DNA of 64,000 bases from Butyricimonas paravirosa (GCF_032878955.1 NZ_CP043839.1:2542001-2606000); one strand, 5' to 3'; counted from the first letter of the stretch, positions 38,417 to 48,057 are shown. Numbers and translations: made by a program. The notes: generated by a model from the sequence alone, not told the origin.

Positions 38417-41400
38417 TTAAAAAGTTACAGAAAGAGACATTGACATCGTACGGGCAAACGGGTAGTCAATACCACGTTCTTCCTTCACGCTGGAAACCCG
38501 GAAAATATCATTCATATTCGCTTGCAAACGAATTGCAGACACCCCGAATTTTGCCAGCCCTTTCGGATTAAAATCGTATCCTGCAGAAATAGATTCCCCG
38601 CTCAACACATCTTCACGCTGAACAAAACGAGACGAAATTTTCGTGGTCTCCGTCAATGAAATTCCTTTAAATTGAGCGCGATCCCCGGCTTTTTGCCACC
38701 GATCATATAACGCTCGTTTATCTTGATTGTATTTTAATGAACTCTCCGATATATTCTCCACTTTCGTGTACATAGCATTATTAAATACATCAGCTCCTAA
38801 TTTATAACGGAAATAGAACGAGAAGGAAAAGCCTTTATAATACAAGGTACTTCCCAAGACTCCTTCCAACTTGGGTTGACTATTTCCCACGATAACCTCA
38901 TCCTTTACATCATATTCAAAAGTATAAGTCCCATCCTTCTTCATAAATACCTCCCGCCCTGTAGAGGGATCAATTCCCAAAGAGCGAACAGCCCACAACG
39001 AATTCGGATCACCGCCATCATAGTAACGCGTCAAACTGGTATTCTTATCTCGATAAGACCCGTCTCCACTTACATCACCCTCCTCTCGATTCGCCTCATT
39101 CAACTTTTCCAAACTATTACCTATATTTTCATAACGAGCTTTCTGCCATCTGAAATTGACACTTAACGTCCAATTGATCCTTTCTGACGGGCGATATATA
39201 GGTGAATACTTCACCGTCCCGTTGATCCCTTTTGTAAGCTGACTTCCCATATTCGTACCCACAGACGTGATCCCCACAGAAGAAGGAACAGTAATATAAA
39301 CCAACAAAGGATCAGTATCTTTGACAAAGTAATCCATATTAAAATTCAAGCGATTACCCAACAATGCAATATCCACTCCTATATTTTTATCCAGCGTCTT
39401 CTGCCATTTCAAATTAGGATTACCTATTGCATCTATAAGAACGCTTGTTCCAAAAGAGCTTTGCATCCATGTATTGAATGAATAACTCGTTATAGATTGA
39501 TACGAACTAAAATTCTGGTTCCCAGGGTTTCCTATGGAAGCCCTGATCTTGAATAAATTCATCCATTTCGCATCACGTAAAAACGGTTCATTGTGTAAAT
39601 TCCATGCCAAACCCACAGCCCATGTCTCCGTGTAACGTTTGTTACTACCAAAAGCGGAAGAACCATCTAAACGGAAATTCACATCTAACAAATAACGATT
39701 GTCGTAAGCATATCCCCCGTTAAAATAAACACTATGTGAACGACTTTCCGTTTCGGAATATGTTGGCTTACTTCCTTCCGTAAACCCATTTGAAAAAGGA
39801 GGCTTTGTGAAATTCCCATTAGGAAAACCTGAAACAGAATATCCCTCATTCGTTGACAAACTGGAACGGAGATTTGTTCCGATCACGGCATTTATCTGGT
39901 GAACCTCTTTCAATAAAGCACCATAAGTTAGAGTTAAATCGCCATCATAATAGAATTCACTCACCGTTGTTGATGTATAACGTCCCTTTTTATCTTGCGC
40001 GTAATTATCAAACGACGAATGTTGAGGGGAAACAAATTTCTCCGTCTTTTTCGCTCCCTTCCCTATTCCCAAACGTCCCCGAAGATACAAGGTAGGCATA
40101 ATCCTCCATTCCAGATTCAAATTATTCCTAAAACTAAACTGATCTTCCTCGTCTAAATTATTCAAACTGGCATTCCAAAGCGGATTACCCACAGAATAAG
40201 TTGTATTCGTATTAGGGATCACAAAATAATCCAAGTAACGTTCGATCTTCCCATTCTCCCCCGTTTTCCGATAATAAGGATTCGCTCTTGAAAATTCTGA
40301 AAATGGAACAGTAGGATTCTCTGCTTTGTTATAATCCAAAGAAAATTTATTGGCAAAAGAAATTTTACCTTTCCGGTAACTCAAATCGAAATTTCCCCCG
40401 ATAACATTACGTCTGGACTGTTTCATTACACCGGAAATATTATTATAATTTATTCCCAAACCATAGCGAACAGCATCGTCACCGCCCTCAGCATACAAAT
40501 TATGTTTGTGACTAAAACCAACTCTTAACGGTTCATGCAACCAATACGTATTCACCCCACGAGCAACCTCTGCACGACGACTATTGTACAGACTATCTAA
40601 CACTTGCTGCGTCATTCTTGACCCGGAACTTCCCGAGGAAGAAGCCGTATAATACCCGGCCAATTTCTCGAATTCCAACTTCTCTTCCGCATTCATCAAA
40701 TTATAATCGGAAAGATCCGGCATCGAGACACTAAAATCACCGACATACGAAATTTTAAATTTACCTTGTTCCGGTTTTTTGGTCTCTATCACAACAACCC
40801 CATTGGCAGCTTTTGACCCATAAATTGCGGTAGATGCGGCATCCTTCAAAATAGTCACTGACTCAACCCGTTCCATATTCAAGTCTGTTATTACTTGTAA
40901 TGTCGTCTCAAATCCATCTAGAATAAACAAAGGTTGATTAGGATCCGTTCCAAATTGTTCCTTTAACCCGATCACACTCGTTTTACCCCGGATCTCAATA
41001 TCCGGCAAGCGGTTCGGGTCCGAACCGAATTGATTATTTTCCATAATTGCAAAAGAAGGGTCCAAAGTTCTCAAACTCTGGATTAAGTTTTGGGAACCAA
41101 CCATCTTTAATTCCTCTTTCTTAAATGTAGCTGTTGACCCGGTAAAGCTCTCTTTTTTTCTCTGGTAAATACCCGTAACCACCACTTCATCCATCTCCGT
41201 TATATCTTCGTGCATCACGATAGATAGCGGTTTCGTGTCATTACTCTTCACTCTTACCTCTTGTTGCTTGTAACCTATAAACGAGAACACAAGCACAAGA
41301 CTGTCTTGCTTTGGCAACTCAAAGTTAAACCTACCATCAAAATCCGTAACAGACCCGATCTGTGTACCTTTCAACAGGATGGTCACTCCCGGTAAAGACT

Positions 41401-41824
41401 CTCCTTTTTCATCCTTAACCGTTCCAGATACTTTAATTTTTGTTACTTCTTTCTTTTCCGGTTCTTCTGGTCGAATAATAATCAATGTCCCGTCAAATTC
41501 AAACATCATTCCCGTATTCACCAGCACTTTACGCAAAACACTTTCCACGGTCTCGTTCACGGCCCGCACCGAGATGGCTCCTAATTTTTCTGTTTGTTCC
41601 GTGTTGAAAACGAACGACAAATTAGTTTGCTTTTGAATTTCACTAAACAACACCTTAAACGAAACCTTCTGCAAATCCAGATTTACCCGTTCCTGTTGGG
41701 CTAAAGTTGAGGCCGACAAACCCAACGTGAAACACAACAGTAATGAAATACATAATCTCATCCTCAATAAGATTTTTCGTTTTCTATGTCCATCTAAAGA
41801 CAGACATAATCGTTTTTTTTCCAT
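38417..41824 (-). CDS. SusC/RagA family TonB-linked outer membrane transporter with STN domain
   Basis: The product is 1135 residues. The signal (IRLCISLLLCFTLGLSASTLAQ-like region, residues 22-43) is followed by an STN domain (VNLDLQKVSFKVLFSEIQKQTNLSFVF). Then come a carboxypeptidase-like domain (VSGTVKDEKGESLPGVTILLKGTQIG), EMDEVVVTGIYQRKKESFTG, a plug with DGFETTLQVITDLNMERVESVTILKDAAS and GSKAANGVVVIETKKP, and the barrel, ending MSMSLSVTF. It is 100 bp downstream of fecR and 10 bp upstream of susD. The STN domain, the adjacent FecR and the sigma gene make this a full transducing transporter. Confidence 0.93.
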   Translation of the reverse strand: MEKKRLCLSLDGHRKRKILLRMRLCISLLLCFTLGLSASTLAQQERVNLDLQKVSFKVLFSEIQKQTNLSFVFNTEQTEKLGAISVRAVNETVESVLRKVLVNTGMMFEFDGTLIIIRPEEPEKKEVTKIKVSGTVKDEKGESLPGVTILLKGTQIGSVTDFDGRFNFELPKQDSLVLVFSFIGYKQQEVRVKSNDTKPLSIVMHEDITEMDEVVVTGIYQRKKESFTGSTATFKKEELKMVGSQNLIQSLRTLDPSFAIMENNQFGSDPNRLPDIEIRGKTSVIGLKEQFGTDPNQPLFILDGFETTLQVITDLNMERVESVTILKDAASTAIYGSKAANGVVVIETKKPEQGKFKISYVGDFSVSMPDLSDYNLMNAEEKLEFEKLAGYYTASSSGSSGSRMTQQVLDSLYNSRRAEVARGVNTYWLHEPLRVGFSHKHNLYAEGGDDAVRYGLGINYNNISGVMKQSRRNVIGGNFDLSYRKGKISFANKFSLDYNKAENPTVPFSEFSRANPYYRKTGENGKIERYLDYFVIPNTNTTYSVGNPLWNASLNNLDEEDQFSFRNNLNLEWRIMPTLYLRGRLGIGKGAKKTEKFVSPQHSSFDNYAQDKKGRYTSTTVSEFYYDGDLTLTYGALLKEVHQINAVIGTNLRSSLSTNEGYSVSGFPNGNFTKPPFSNGFTEGSKPTYSETESRSHSVYFNGGYAYDNRYLLDVNFRLDGSSAFGSNKRYTETWAVGLAWNLHNEPFLRDAKWMNLFKIRASIGNPGNQNFSSYQSITSYSFNTWMQSSFGTSVLIDAIGNPNLKWQKTLDKNIGVDIALLGNRLNFNMDYFVKDTDPLLVYITVPSSVGITSVGTNMGSQLTKGINGTVKYSPIYRPSERINWTLSVNFRWQKARYENIGNSLEKLNEANREEGDVSGDGSYRDKNTSLTRYYDGGDPNSLWAVRSLGIDPSTGREVFMKKDGTYTFEYDVKDEVIVGNSQPKLEGVLGSTLYYKGFSFSFYFRYKLGADVFNNAMYTKVENISESSLKYNQDKRALYDRWQKAGDRAQFKGISLTETTKISSRFVQREDVLSGESISAGYDFNPKGLAKFGVSAIRLQANMNDIFRVSSVKEERGIDYPFARTMSMSLSVTF

Positions 41825-41851
41825 ATATTTGCAATATTAAAGATTATTATT

Positions 41852-41922
41852 AGCGACAGTATGTTTTCCTAGGACTCCTGTCGCTTACGGTTACAACGGG
41901 GGATGTACCACCATCCTCCGTT
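41852..41922. promoter_or_regulatory. Two tandem hairpins between fecR and susC (locus C)
   Basis: The first stem pairs AACGGGGGATG (41895-41905) with CATCCTCCGTT (41912-41922). The second pairs AGCGACAG (41852-41859) with CTGTCGCT (41878-41885). They fill the fecR-susC gap as in loci A, B and D, though the sequences are diverged. Confidence 0.5.
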
Positions 41923-41924
41923 TT

Positions 41925-43088
41925 TTATTCTGTTACAATTATTGTTTTCTCTTTAATCGTAAAATGTACACCCACCATTTTACTAATCGCATTCAAAATA
42001 GTCTCTATATTCTCATACTTTTCCATATGTCCAGTGAAATGATACGTCTTTACCCTTTCATTACTATAAAATATATCCACATCATACCAACGGGATAAAC
42101 GATTCAAGATACCTTCCAAACCCTCATCTTCAAATACAAAAAAACCCTCTTTCCAAGCCGTATAAGTCTTCACGTCCACGTCCCGAATCCCTTTGAATTC
42201 ACCGTTATCTCCAAATTCGGCTAATTGAAAAGGTTTCATAATATACTCTTGCACCGAACCCCTTCCCCAAATCCCGACCTTACCCGACACCAAGGTTGTT
42301 TGAGTTCCCCCTATTCCATTCGTGTTCACGTTAAACTCGGTCCCGTACACTTTTACCCGAACGGCATCCGTTACCACGTAGAAAGGCCTGTTCATATCTT
42401 TCATCACCTCGAAATAAGCCTCCCCCGACAAATATACTTCCCGTCTCTTACTATCAAACTGCACCGGGTACTTCAATTTAGAGGCGGCATTTAGGTACAC
42501 CCGCGTCCCGTCCGATAAAGTTATCGTGTACTCTCCGCCTCGGGGAGTCTTCAACGTATTATACTGCAATGTAGTCGTTTCTTTTTTCGTATCTTGATAA
42601 ACAATACCTTTCTGTCCATTTTTCACAACAAAATTTTCTTGTACGCGAATATCCTCCTCTGCAGAAGGTAACAAGGTAATTGCCTTTCCTTGGGCCGTAA
42701 TCAAAGTCGCTTTGTATCCTCCCGGAACAATTCCCGTTTTATGCATGGTCATCTGGGATTGTTCTTCCATATGCTCCTGTTGCAACCAGTAAATACCTAA
42801 CAATAACGGCACGACTATAACCGCAGCATATTTCAAAACCTGCCAAACACGGAATTTCCCGCGCTTGGAACGAATATATTTCATGTAACTTTTTAACTCA
42901 TGTTCCACTCTCTCTTCGGAAGGAATTGGCCCACTCGTCAAATTCCAAGCTTTCTTCAATTGATTAAAATAAACCTCGTTCTCCGGATCCGTTTCCATCC
43001 ATCGAGCCAAAGCCTGAATTTCGTCCGGTGTTGCTATCCCGTCCAAAACTTTTAAAATCAATTCGTCTTTATCAGATTTTTGCATCAT
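41925..43088 (-). CDS. FecR family anti-sigma factor
   Basis: The product is 387 residues. The cytoplasmic N-terminus (LILKVLDGIATPDEIQALARWMETDPENEVYFNQL) leads to a membrane helix (LKYAAVIVVPLLLGIYWL). The periplasmic FecR domain has YTITLSDGTRVYLNAASKLKYPVQF and VYLSGEAYFEVMKD. The C-terminal DUF4974 domain (ILNRLSRWYDVDIFYSN to FTIKEKTIIVTE) resembles STN-interacting regions. It lies 57 bp after its cognate sigma gene and upstream of susC, the textbook order for cell-surface signalling. It should hold the sigma factor inactive until the SusC STN domain reports ligand. Confidence 0.92.
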   Translation of the reverse strand: MMQKSDKDELILKVLDGIATPDEIQALARWMETDPENEVYFNQLKKAWNLTSGPIPSEERVEHELKSYMKYIRSKRGKFRVWQVLKYAAVIVVPLLLGIYWLQQEHMEEQSQMTMHKTGIVPGGYKATLITAQGKAITLLPSAEEDIRVQENFVVKNGQKGIVYQDTKKETTTLQYNTLKTPRGGEYTITLSDGTRVYLNAASKLKYPVQFDSKRREVYLSGEAYFEVMKDMNRPFYVVTDAVRVKVYGTEFNVNTNGIGGTQTTLVSGKVGIWGRGSVQEYIMKPFQLAEFGDNGEFKGIRDVDVKTYTAWKEGFFVFEDEGLEGILNRLSRWYDVDIFYSNERVKTYHFTGHMEKYENIETILNAISKMVGVHFTIKEKTIIVTE

Positions 43089-43145
43089 ATCTTTATCCGT
43101 TATATCCTTATAACGACTAAAGACAAATTTACCCCTAGAGATTTT

Positions 43146-43724
43146 TCAAAAATTTTGAATAAAAATAAAGCACAACAACCATCCCAACTCTTTCCGTAAA
43201 CGGACAAAAGCTGTAGTCATTTGTGCTTCAACAGTTTTCATGGATATATTTAATTGTTCGGCAATCTGTTTATTGGAAAGTCCATCCACTTTGCTCAACA
43301 CGAATATCTCCCGGCATCGTTCCGGCAACTTATTTATAGCATCCTGTATCGCTCCCTTCAAATCCTCATCCAGCAAAGCTTGCTCTGCCTCGGGAGTCTC
43401 CACGACTTTCGAAAAATAAAAATCTAACAGTTCTTGATTAATATAGTTATTCTCCACTTTTTGATGCTTGATAGCATCAATACAACTATTATACACGGAT
43501 CTATAAAGATAAGGTCGCACTTGAAATCCTCTTTTTATCTCCTTGCGACGTTCGTATAACCTACAAAAACATTCTTGCACTACATCATTTGCCAACTCCA
43601 CATCTTTCAGGATTCGTCCCGCATAATTTAACAGAGGGCCATAATACATACGAAACACTTGGGTAAAAGCCTTTTCTCTCCCTTCCCGTAGTTCTGTAAT
43701 TAATTGTTCCGAATTACCATCCAT
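43146..43724 (-). CDS. ECF-type RNA polymerase sigma factor of locus C
   Basis: The product is 192 residues. Region 2 is FTQVFRMYYGPLLNYAGRILKDVELANDVVQECFCRLYERR, followed by RPYLYRSVYNSCIDAIKH. Region 4 is LPERCREIFVLSKVDGLSNKQIAEQLNISMKTVEAQMTTAFVRLRKEL. It directly precedes the FecR gene, so it should be released on ligand binding and drive the SusC/SusD operon. It has its own -7 box (43769-43776), placed just after the terminator of locus D. Confidence 0.93.
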   Translation of the reverse strand: MDGNSEQLITELREGREKAFTQVFRMYYGPLLNYAGRILKDVELANDVVQECFCRLYERRKEIKRGFQVRPYLYRSVYNSCIDAIKHQKVENNYINQELLDFYFSKVVETPEAEQALLDEDLKGAIQDAINKLPERCREIFVLSKVDGLSNKQIAEQLNISMKTVEAQMTTAFVRLRKELGWLLCFIFIQNF

Positions 43725-43768
43725 ATTTATATGCCTCTCTACTAAATATTACTCCAATTCACCTCCTG

Positions 43769-43776
43769 CAAATATA
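43769..43776 (-). promoter_or_regulatory. -7 box TATATTTG of the locus C sigma gene
   Basis: TATATTTG on the reverse strand fits TAnnTTTG, 45 bp before the sigma ATG and between it and the locus D terminator. No clear -33 element at the usual distance. Confidence 0.5.
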
Positions 43777-43792
43777 CAATAATCTATAAATA

Positions 43793-43841
43793 AACACGAG
43801 TTTCTTGAAAAAGGTTACCCCATTTTCAAGAAACTCGTGTT
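43793..43841 (-). terminator. Terminator of locus D
   Basis: The arms AACACGAGTTTCTTGAAAA and TTTTCAAGAAACTCGTGTT are perfect 19-bp complements around an 11-base loop. The hairpin starts 20 bp after the TlpA stop at 43861. It separates locus D from the sigma gene promoter of locus C. Confidence 0.8.
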
Positions 43842-43860
43842 CAAATTCTCTCAAATATTC

Positions 43861-45198
43861 TTAAATACCCTCTAATCCTTTTAAAATCTCTCTTGTTTTG
43901 GGATCAGACGGACGCAACATATTAGCATTTATAAAATTACCATCCCGATCTATCAACAAAAAGTGGGGTATTCCATAACAACAAATCTCCTTCATGAATT
44001 TCCGATCATTTCCCATATGTAACTGAATACCTCCCAATTTTCTATTTTTTACAAACTTTTCCCAAACCTCCCGGCTCCGATCGCTGGATATACTCACAAA
44101 ACAAATATTCCGCCCCTCAAACTGTTTTTCCAATTTTTTCAAATGAGGAATTTCCGCATTACACGGTCCACACCACGTAGCCCATATATCAATATACACA
44201 TATTTTCCTTTAAAATCAGATAAACTCACTTCATCCCCTTTTACATCTCGAAAAGTAAACGGAATCCCCGGTTGCCCCTTACTCAACTTTTTATTTGTAT
44301 TACATAACTCATCGTAAGCAGCAACAAGATTGGGCTGATGCACCCATTCCCTGAAAATAGGATCTATCTCTTCAATATTCTCCGTTCCAAGCCCCTTCAC
44401 ATATGACATAACATTCTTGTTAACAATATATTCCACCAACCTCCTATCCGTATAAGTCGAAACGGTTCTGTTCAATACATTCAGTAACACATCATGAAAC
44501 TTATCTGGAGATTCTTCCAGCTTGGCTAAAGCATGCACTATCATGTCGATAGATTCTCTGTACCCGGGAATTTCCCATGAGGCAGAATCCTCTATTATAA
44601 CCTTCTGCAACTCGCCATAAGAATCATCCAGCACATCCATTTTCCCGTCCTTCACATTTCCGGAAACGACACCAGATGCTAAATGGCGATTCCTCTCGTA
44701 ACGAAGACGCTTTATTTCCTGTTTGACAAATTCAGGGTCCAAGTTAGCCGCATACAAATCTTCTTTTTGTTTATTTATCACCCGATCCAACTTCTTCCTA
44801 AATTCCCGGTTCGCTATCCGATAGTAATCTATGAAATAAATCTGCTCGCCATTCCGTTTGTTCAAATAACTATTCACATCTGCCCCCTTTCCCTCAAAAC
44901 GCCATTGATTTCCTTGAAACCTTGCAACCCAAGGTTTCCCTGCTTTCAACCAAACTATATACGGAAACTCCCCTACCCATAAACGGGCATATTCCCCTCC
45001 TGACAATACAAGTGAAATTGATGCTTTTTGCAAAGAATCTCCAGACACGAACTTCAATGTTATCCGTTCATCTCTAAACTCCAAGTCTACTTTTCTCGTC
45101 TCACTCACGGGGTATAAGAATTCAAAAGTTGTCTTCTCTTTCTTATTACAAGCTCCCAGCATCACGATACAAACGAACACTATTAAAATATTCTTCAT
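43861..45198 (-). CDS. TlpA family thiol-disulfide oxidoreductase lipoprotein
   Basis: The product is 445 residues, with a lipoprotein signal (VFVCIVMLGAC, Cys17). The beta-rich N-terminal part (FEFLYPVSETRKVDLEFRDERITL) resembles the accessory domain of 6208-8943. After a helical centre, the TlpA domain begins GQPGIPFTFRDVKGDEVSLSDFKG, with WATWCGPC (Cys343 and Cys346), CFVSISSDRSREVWEKFVKNRK and cis-Pro loop CYGIPHFLLIDRDGN. It ends MLRPSDPKTREIL, the 'RPS.P' tail shared with the other TlpA proteins here. It is the last gene of locus D and probably membrane-anchored. Confidence 0.88.
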   Translation of the reverse strand: MKNILIVFVCIVMLGACNKKEKTTFEFLYPVSETRKVDLEFRDERITLKFVSGDSLQKASISLVLSGGEYARLWVGEFPYIVWLKAGKPWVARFQGNQWRFEGKGADVNSYLNKRNGEQIYFIDYYRIANREFRKKLDRVINKQKEDLYAANLDPEFVKQEIKRLRYERNRHLASGVVSGNVKDGKMDVLDDSYGELQKVIIEDSASWEIPGYRESIDMIVHALAKLEESPDKFHDVLLNVLNRTVSTYTDRRLVEYIVNKNVMSYVKGLGTENIEEIDPIFREWVHQPNLVAAYDELCNTNKKLSKGQPGIPFTFRDVKGDEVSLSDFKGKYVYIDIWATWCGPCNAEIPHLKKLEKQFEGRNICFVSISSDRSREVWEKFVKNRKLGGIQLHMGNDRKFMKEICCYGIPHFLLIDRDGNFINANMLRPSDPKTREILKGLEGI

Positions 45199-45224
45199 AA
45201 TAACCCAATTAAGACATCCTATTT

Positions 45225-45758
45225 TTAAACAATTCCCTTCAATTCCTTTAAGATTTTCTCGAACTCTGAACTTGAAGGTTTAGGTAGTTTCAGGTTCATC
45301 ACTCGTCCCTTCTTATCCAACAAAATCAAACGGGGAATCGCCTTTACCCGAAAAGCGATCATAGAAGATTCGTCTCCGGCAATCCACCACTGGTTCCCAT
45401 TCATTTTCCCCCACCACAATTCATTCCGCCAACGTTGCTCCTCCGTGTCACAAGAAAGACTCACGAAAACAATCTTTTTATCCTTATACCGCTCAACACA
45501 CCCTCGCAAAGCCAGATACTCTTGCTTGCAGGGATAACACCAAGATGCCCACACATCTATTACCACGTACTTTCCCTCGAACTGTTTCAACGACACCTTT
45601 TTCTTTGCTGTATCCTGAAATACAAATTCAGGAACCAAATCTCCCACCTTTAACTCACAGGTATCATGAACCGGCACAGATTCTACCCGAATCTGGCTCC
45701 ATCCTGCTAACGAGTATAACATTAAAAATATGAACGACCACTTATTCATAACCATCAT
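45225..45758 (-). CDS. Single-domain TlpA-like thioredoxin
   Basis: The product is 177 residues with a signal peptide (NKWSFIFLMLYSLAGWSQ). It is almost only the TlpA domain: GDLVPEFVFQDTAKKKVSLKQFEG, WASWCYPC (Cys74 and Cys77, with Tyr-Pro instead of Gly-Pro between them), FVSLSCDTEEQRW, and cis-Pro loop VKAIPRLILLDKKGR. The CYPC pair may give it a different redox potential. The start overlaps the upstream gene's stop (ATGA), so translation is coupled. An ATG three codons further in is an alternative start. Confidence 0.85.
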   Translation of the reverse strand: MMVMNKWSFIFLMLYSLAGWSQIRVESVPVHDTCELKVGDLVPEFVFQDTAKKKVSLKQFEGKYVVIDVWASWCYPCKQEYLALRGCVERYKDKKIVFVSLSCDTEEQRWRNELWWGKMNGNQWWIAGDESSMIAFRVKAIPRLILLDKKGRVMNLKLPKPSSSEFEKILKELKGIV

Positions 45759-46840
45759 TTCATCAATACATCTGCTTTCATCTCACTCAAAGAGGCCTTC
45801 AATTCCCACATTTTCACCTGTTGAATCAACTGATCTGTTAAAACAATCAATTCCTTCTTCTGCTCCCCGGTCCACTTTTCCTTGAAATACATGATTGGCA
45901 TAAAATACAAAGATGCGATCTTTTCATCCGGCACAAACGGGAATGCCCTCTTATAGGCTTTTAGCGCCATCCCTGTATCTCCCGTCATTATCCCCTTGAT
46001 CAAATCGACATAGCCATACAAGTAATCCTGCCCTGTTAGATTATAGGTATCCAAAGTAGATTTCAGCTTATCCACCTCTTTCAATGTTATATTCTTATTC
46101 GCCCCCCGCAGGATACTTTCCAGTGGAAGAGCAAACAACGATCCAAGTTTTTTATCTACCTTCTCAACACCAACTCCTTGACGGAATTGCTCCACATGTT
46201 TCAAGAAATAAGTCAAATTCCCGGAGCCTACAGGCGATAATTGATAATCTTCATAAATAAACCAGTACGGTTCCATACACTTCTGCCAATCTTCCAAAGA
46301 TGTCATTACGTCCAATGCTATATCCCTTGCTTTTCCCGCATTCCCAGAATCCATTAACACCTTGATATACTTCAACAAAAAATCCATTTTACGATTCCCC
46401 GCCAAATATTCTCCTTCAAAATTTACTACAGAATTATCGGTAAAGCTTGCATCTATTTTCTTAATAAATTCCTTCCCATCCAAAGCCGCTCCTACAATCC
46501 TAGCCTTTACCCCTCCATCTGACGTTAGTATCAAAAAAGTCGGATAAGAGGATACCTTGTATCGCTGTTGAATATTAAGGCCTTCACTTTTTTCCATATC
46601 AAATTTCACACATATAAACTTCCCGTTTATATATTCCCCTACTTCTTGTAATGGCAATATCTTTTCCGCCATCATTTTACATGGTCCACACCATGAAGTA
46701 TAGCAATCCACCAAAACACATTTACCTTCAACACCTGCTTGATTTAAAGCCTCTTCAAACGTCAAGTCACGAAAAATAGTCTGGGCAGAAACATACATAA
46801 ACCCAAATATACACCCCAATAACAATACGAACCCTTTCAT
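45755..46840 (-). CDS. Thioredoxin-domain protein, sister of the upstream gene
   Basis: I take the ATG at 46840 (MKGFVLLLGCIFGFMYVSAQ); 14 further upstream codons are open but would spoil the signal peptide. The product is 361 residues. The thioredoxin domain has VLVDCYTSWCGPCKMMAEKI (Cys51 and Cys54), KFDMEKSEGLNIQQRYKVSSYPTFLIL, then a long helical C-terminal region. The gene at 46941-48038 has the same layout and high similarity throughout, and each half of 23742-25844 is related. This is a tandem duplication within locus D. A strong hairpin lies between the two sisters. Confidence 0.87.
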   Translation of the reverse strand: MKGFVLLLGCIFGFMYVSAQTIFRDLTFEEALNQAGVEGKCVLVDCYTSWCGPCKMMAEKILPLQEVGEYINGKFICVKFDMEKSEGLNIQQRYKVSSYPTFLILTSDGGVKARIVGAALDGKEFIKKIDASFTDNSVVNFEGEYLAGNRKMDFLLKYIKVLMDSGNAGKARDIALDVMTSLEDWQKCMEPYWFIYEDYQLSPVGSGNLTYFLKHVEQFRQGVGVEKVDKKLGSLFALPLESILRGANKNITLKEVDKLKSTLDTYNLTGQDYLYGYVDLIKGIMTGDTGMALKAYKRAFPFVPDEKIASLYFMPIMYFKEKWTGEQKKELIVLTDQLIQQVKMWELKASLSEMKADVLMK

Positions 46841-46889
46841 AAAAACACACTCTATAAGTAATACTAAATACGCTAACATCATTATAAAA

Positions 46890-46921
46890 ACTTTTCTTCC
46901 CTATGTCTAGGGAAGAAAAGT
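46890..46921 (-). terminator. Hairpin with U-run between the two sister thioredoxin genes
   Basis: ACTTTTCTTCCCTA / TAGGGAAGAAAAGT pairs perfectly around a 4-base loop 20 bp after the stop at 46941, and on the leftward strand is followed by TTTTTATAATG. It looks like an intrinsic terminator inside locus D, so downstream genes may be expressed at a reduced level. Confidence 0.7.
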
Positions 46922-46940
46922 ATAAAGCACGCACCAATTC

Positions 46941-48038
46941 TTAATTTTCTCCTAAATGAGGTATTCCAAAATCAGCAAAATTTTTCAGAGAATGTTTCAA
47001 TTGCGACATCTCGACCTGATCTATTAATTGTTTTGTAAAAGCAACCAATTCTTTTTTTTGTTTATTATTCCACTTGTATTGCAACATCGTGAGAGGACTA
47101 AAATATAAATAAGCAATTTTTTCATCTGGCATTTTTGGGAATATATCCTTGCACAATCGAAGAGTCTCATCAGTATTTTCCTCCTTTATTGCCTTAATCA
47201 AAGCTATATAGTCATACAAATACTGTTGCCCTGTCAATTTATAAGTATCTAGCAACTTTCCTGCGGCTTCCACATCTGCCAGAGTTGCATTTTTATTCCG
47301 TCCCCGAAGAATATCTTCCAACTGGATGGCAAACAAATTTCCCAAAACAGAATCTACTTTCTCTACCCCCACGCCTTTTCTGAACTGCTCCACGTGTTTC
47401 AACAAATACATCATATTACCGGAACCAACCGGGGACAAATCCAAATTTTCATAGATAAACCAATACGGCTCAGAACATTTTTCCTCTTCATCCAGCGCAA
47501 CTAACACATCTTGAGCGATTTTCCGTGCTTTCTCTAAATCACAAGACTGCACGAGTGCTTTGATATACCTCATCAGGAAATCCATATTCCGATTCCCATT
47601 TTCGTACTCCACACCTAACTTCCCGGCTGAATTTTCATCAAAAGCGATTTTAACTTTTGCCAAGAATTCGTCTCCTGTTGCCATACCCCCAACCACTGCA
47701 TGTACCAAATTCCCATCTGTATCTAAAATTAAAAAAGTTGGATAAGCTGATACTCTGTATTTTTGCTGGATCGCCCGTCCTTCTCCTTTCTCCATATCGA
47801 ACTTTACACAAACAAATTTCCCGTTCATGTATTCTCCAACTTCTTTCAATGGTAAAATCTTCTCTGCCATCATCTTACACGGCCCACACCAAGAAGTATA
47901 ACAATCTACAAACACATACTTATTTTCCACTTTGGCCTGCTCTAATGCTTTTTCAAGCGTAAGCTCTTGAAAACTCGTCTGCGCAAACATGGATGTCATC
48001 ACAAATATGCAACTTAACAATAATATTATTTTCTTCAT
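46941..48038 (-). CDS. Thioredoxin-domain protein
   Basis: The product is 365 residues, with signal MKKIILLLSCIFVMTSMFAQ. The thioredoxin domain has LEQAKVENKYVFVDCYTSWCGPC (Cys51 and Cys54), KFDMEKGEGRAIQQKYRVSAYPTFLILDTDGN. The C-terminal two thirds are helical (RYIKALVQSCDLEKARKIAQDVL, FLLKHVEQFRKGVGVEKVD-like blocks shared with its sister gene). It lies 19 bp after the short DUF4843-like gene, in the place where loci A and C have the PKD-like gene. It probably acts on thiols of envelope proteins or of the imported ligand. Confidence 0.87.
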   Translation of the reverse strand: MKKIILLLSCIFVMTSMFAQTSFQELTLEKALEQAKVENKYVFVDCYTSWCGPCKMMAEKILPLKEVGEYMNGKFVCVKFDMEKGEGRAIQQKYRVSAYPTFLILDTDGNLVHAVVGGMATGDEFLAKVKIAFDENSAGKLGVEYENGNRNMDFLMRYIKALVQSCDLEKARKIAQDVLVALDEEEKCSEPYWFIYENLDLSPVGSGNMMYLLKHVEQFRKGVGVEKVDSVLGNLFAIQLEDILRGRNKNATLADVEAAGKLLDTYKLTGQQYLYDYIALIKAIKEENTDETLRLCKDIFPKMPDEKIAYLYFSPLTMLQYKWNNKQKKELVAFTKQLIDQVEMSQLKHSLKNFADFGIPHLGEN

Positions 48039-48057
48039 TACGTTTCTTATTAACCTT

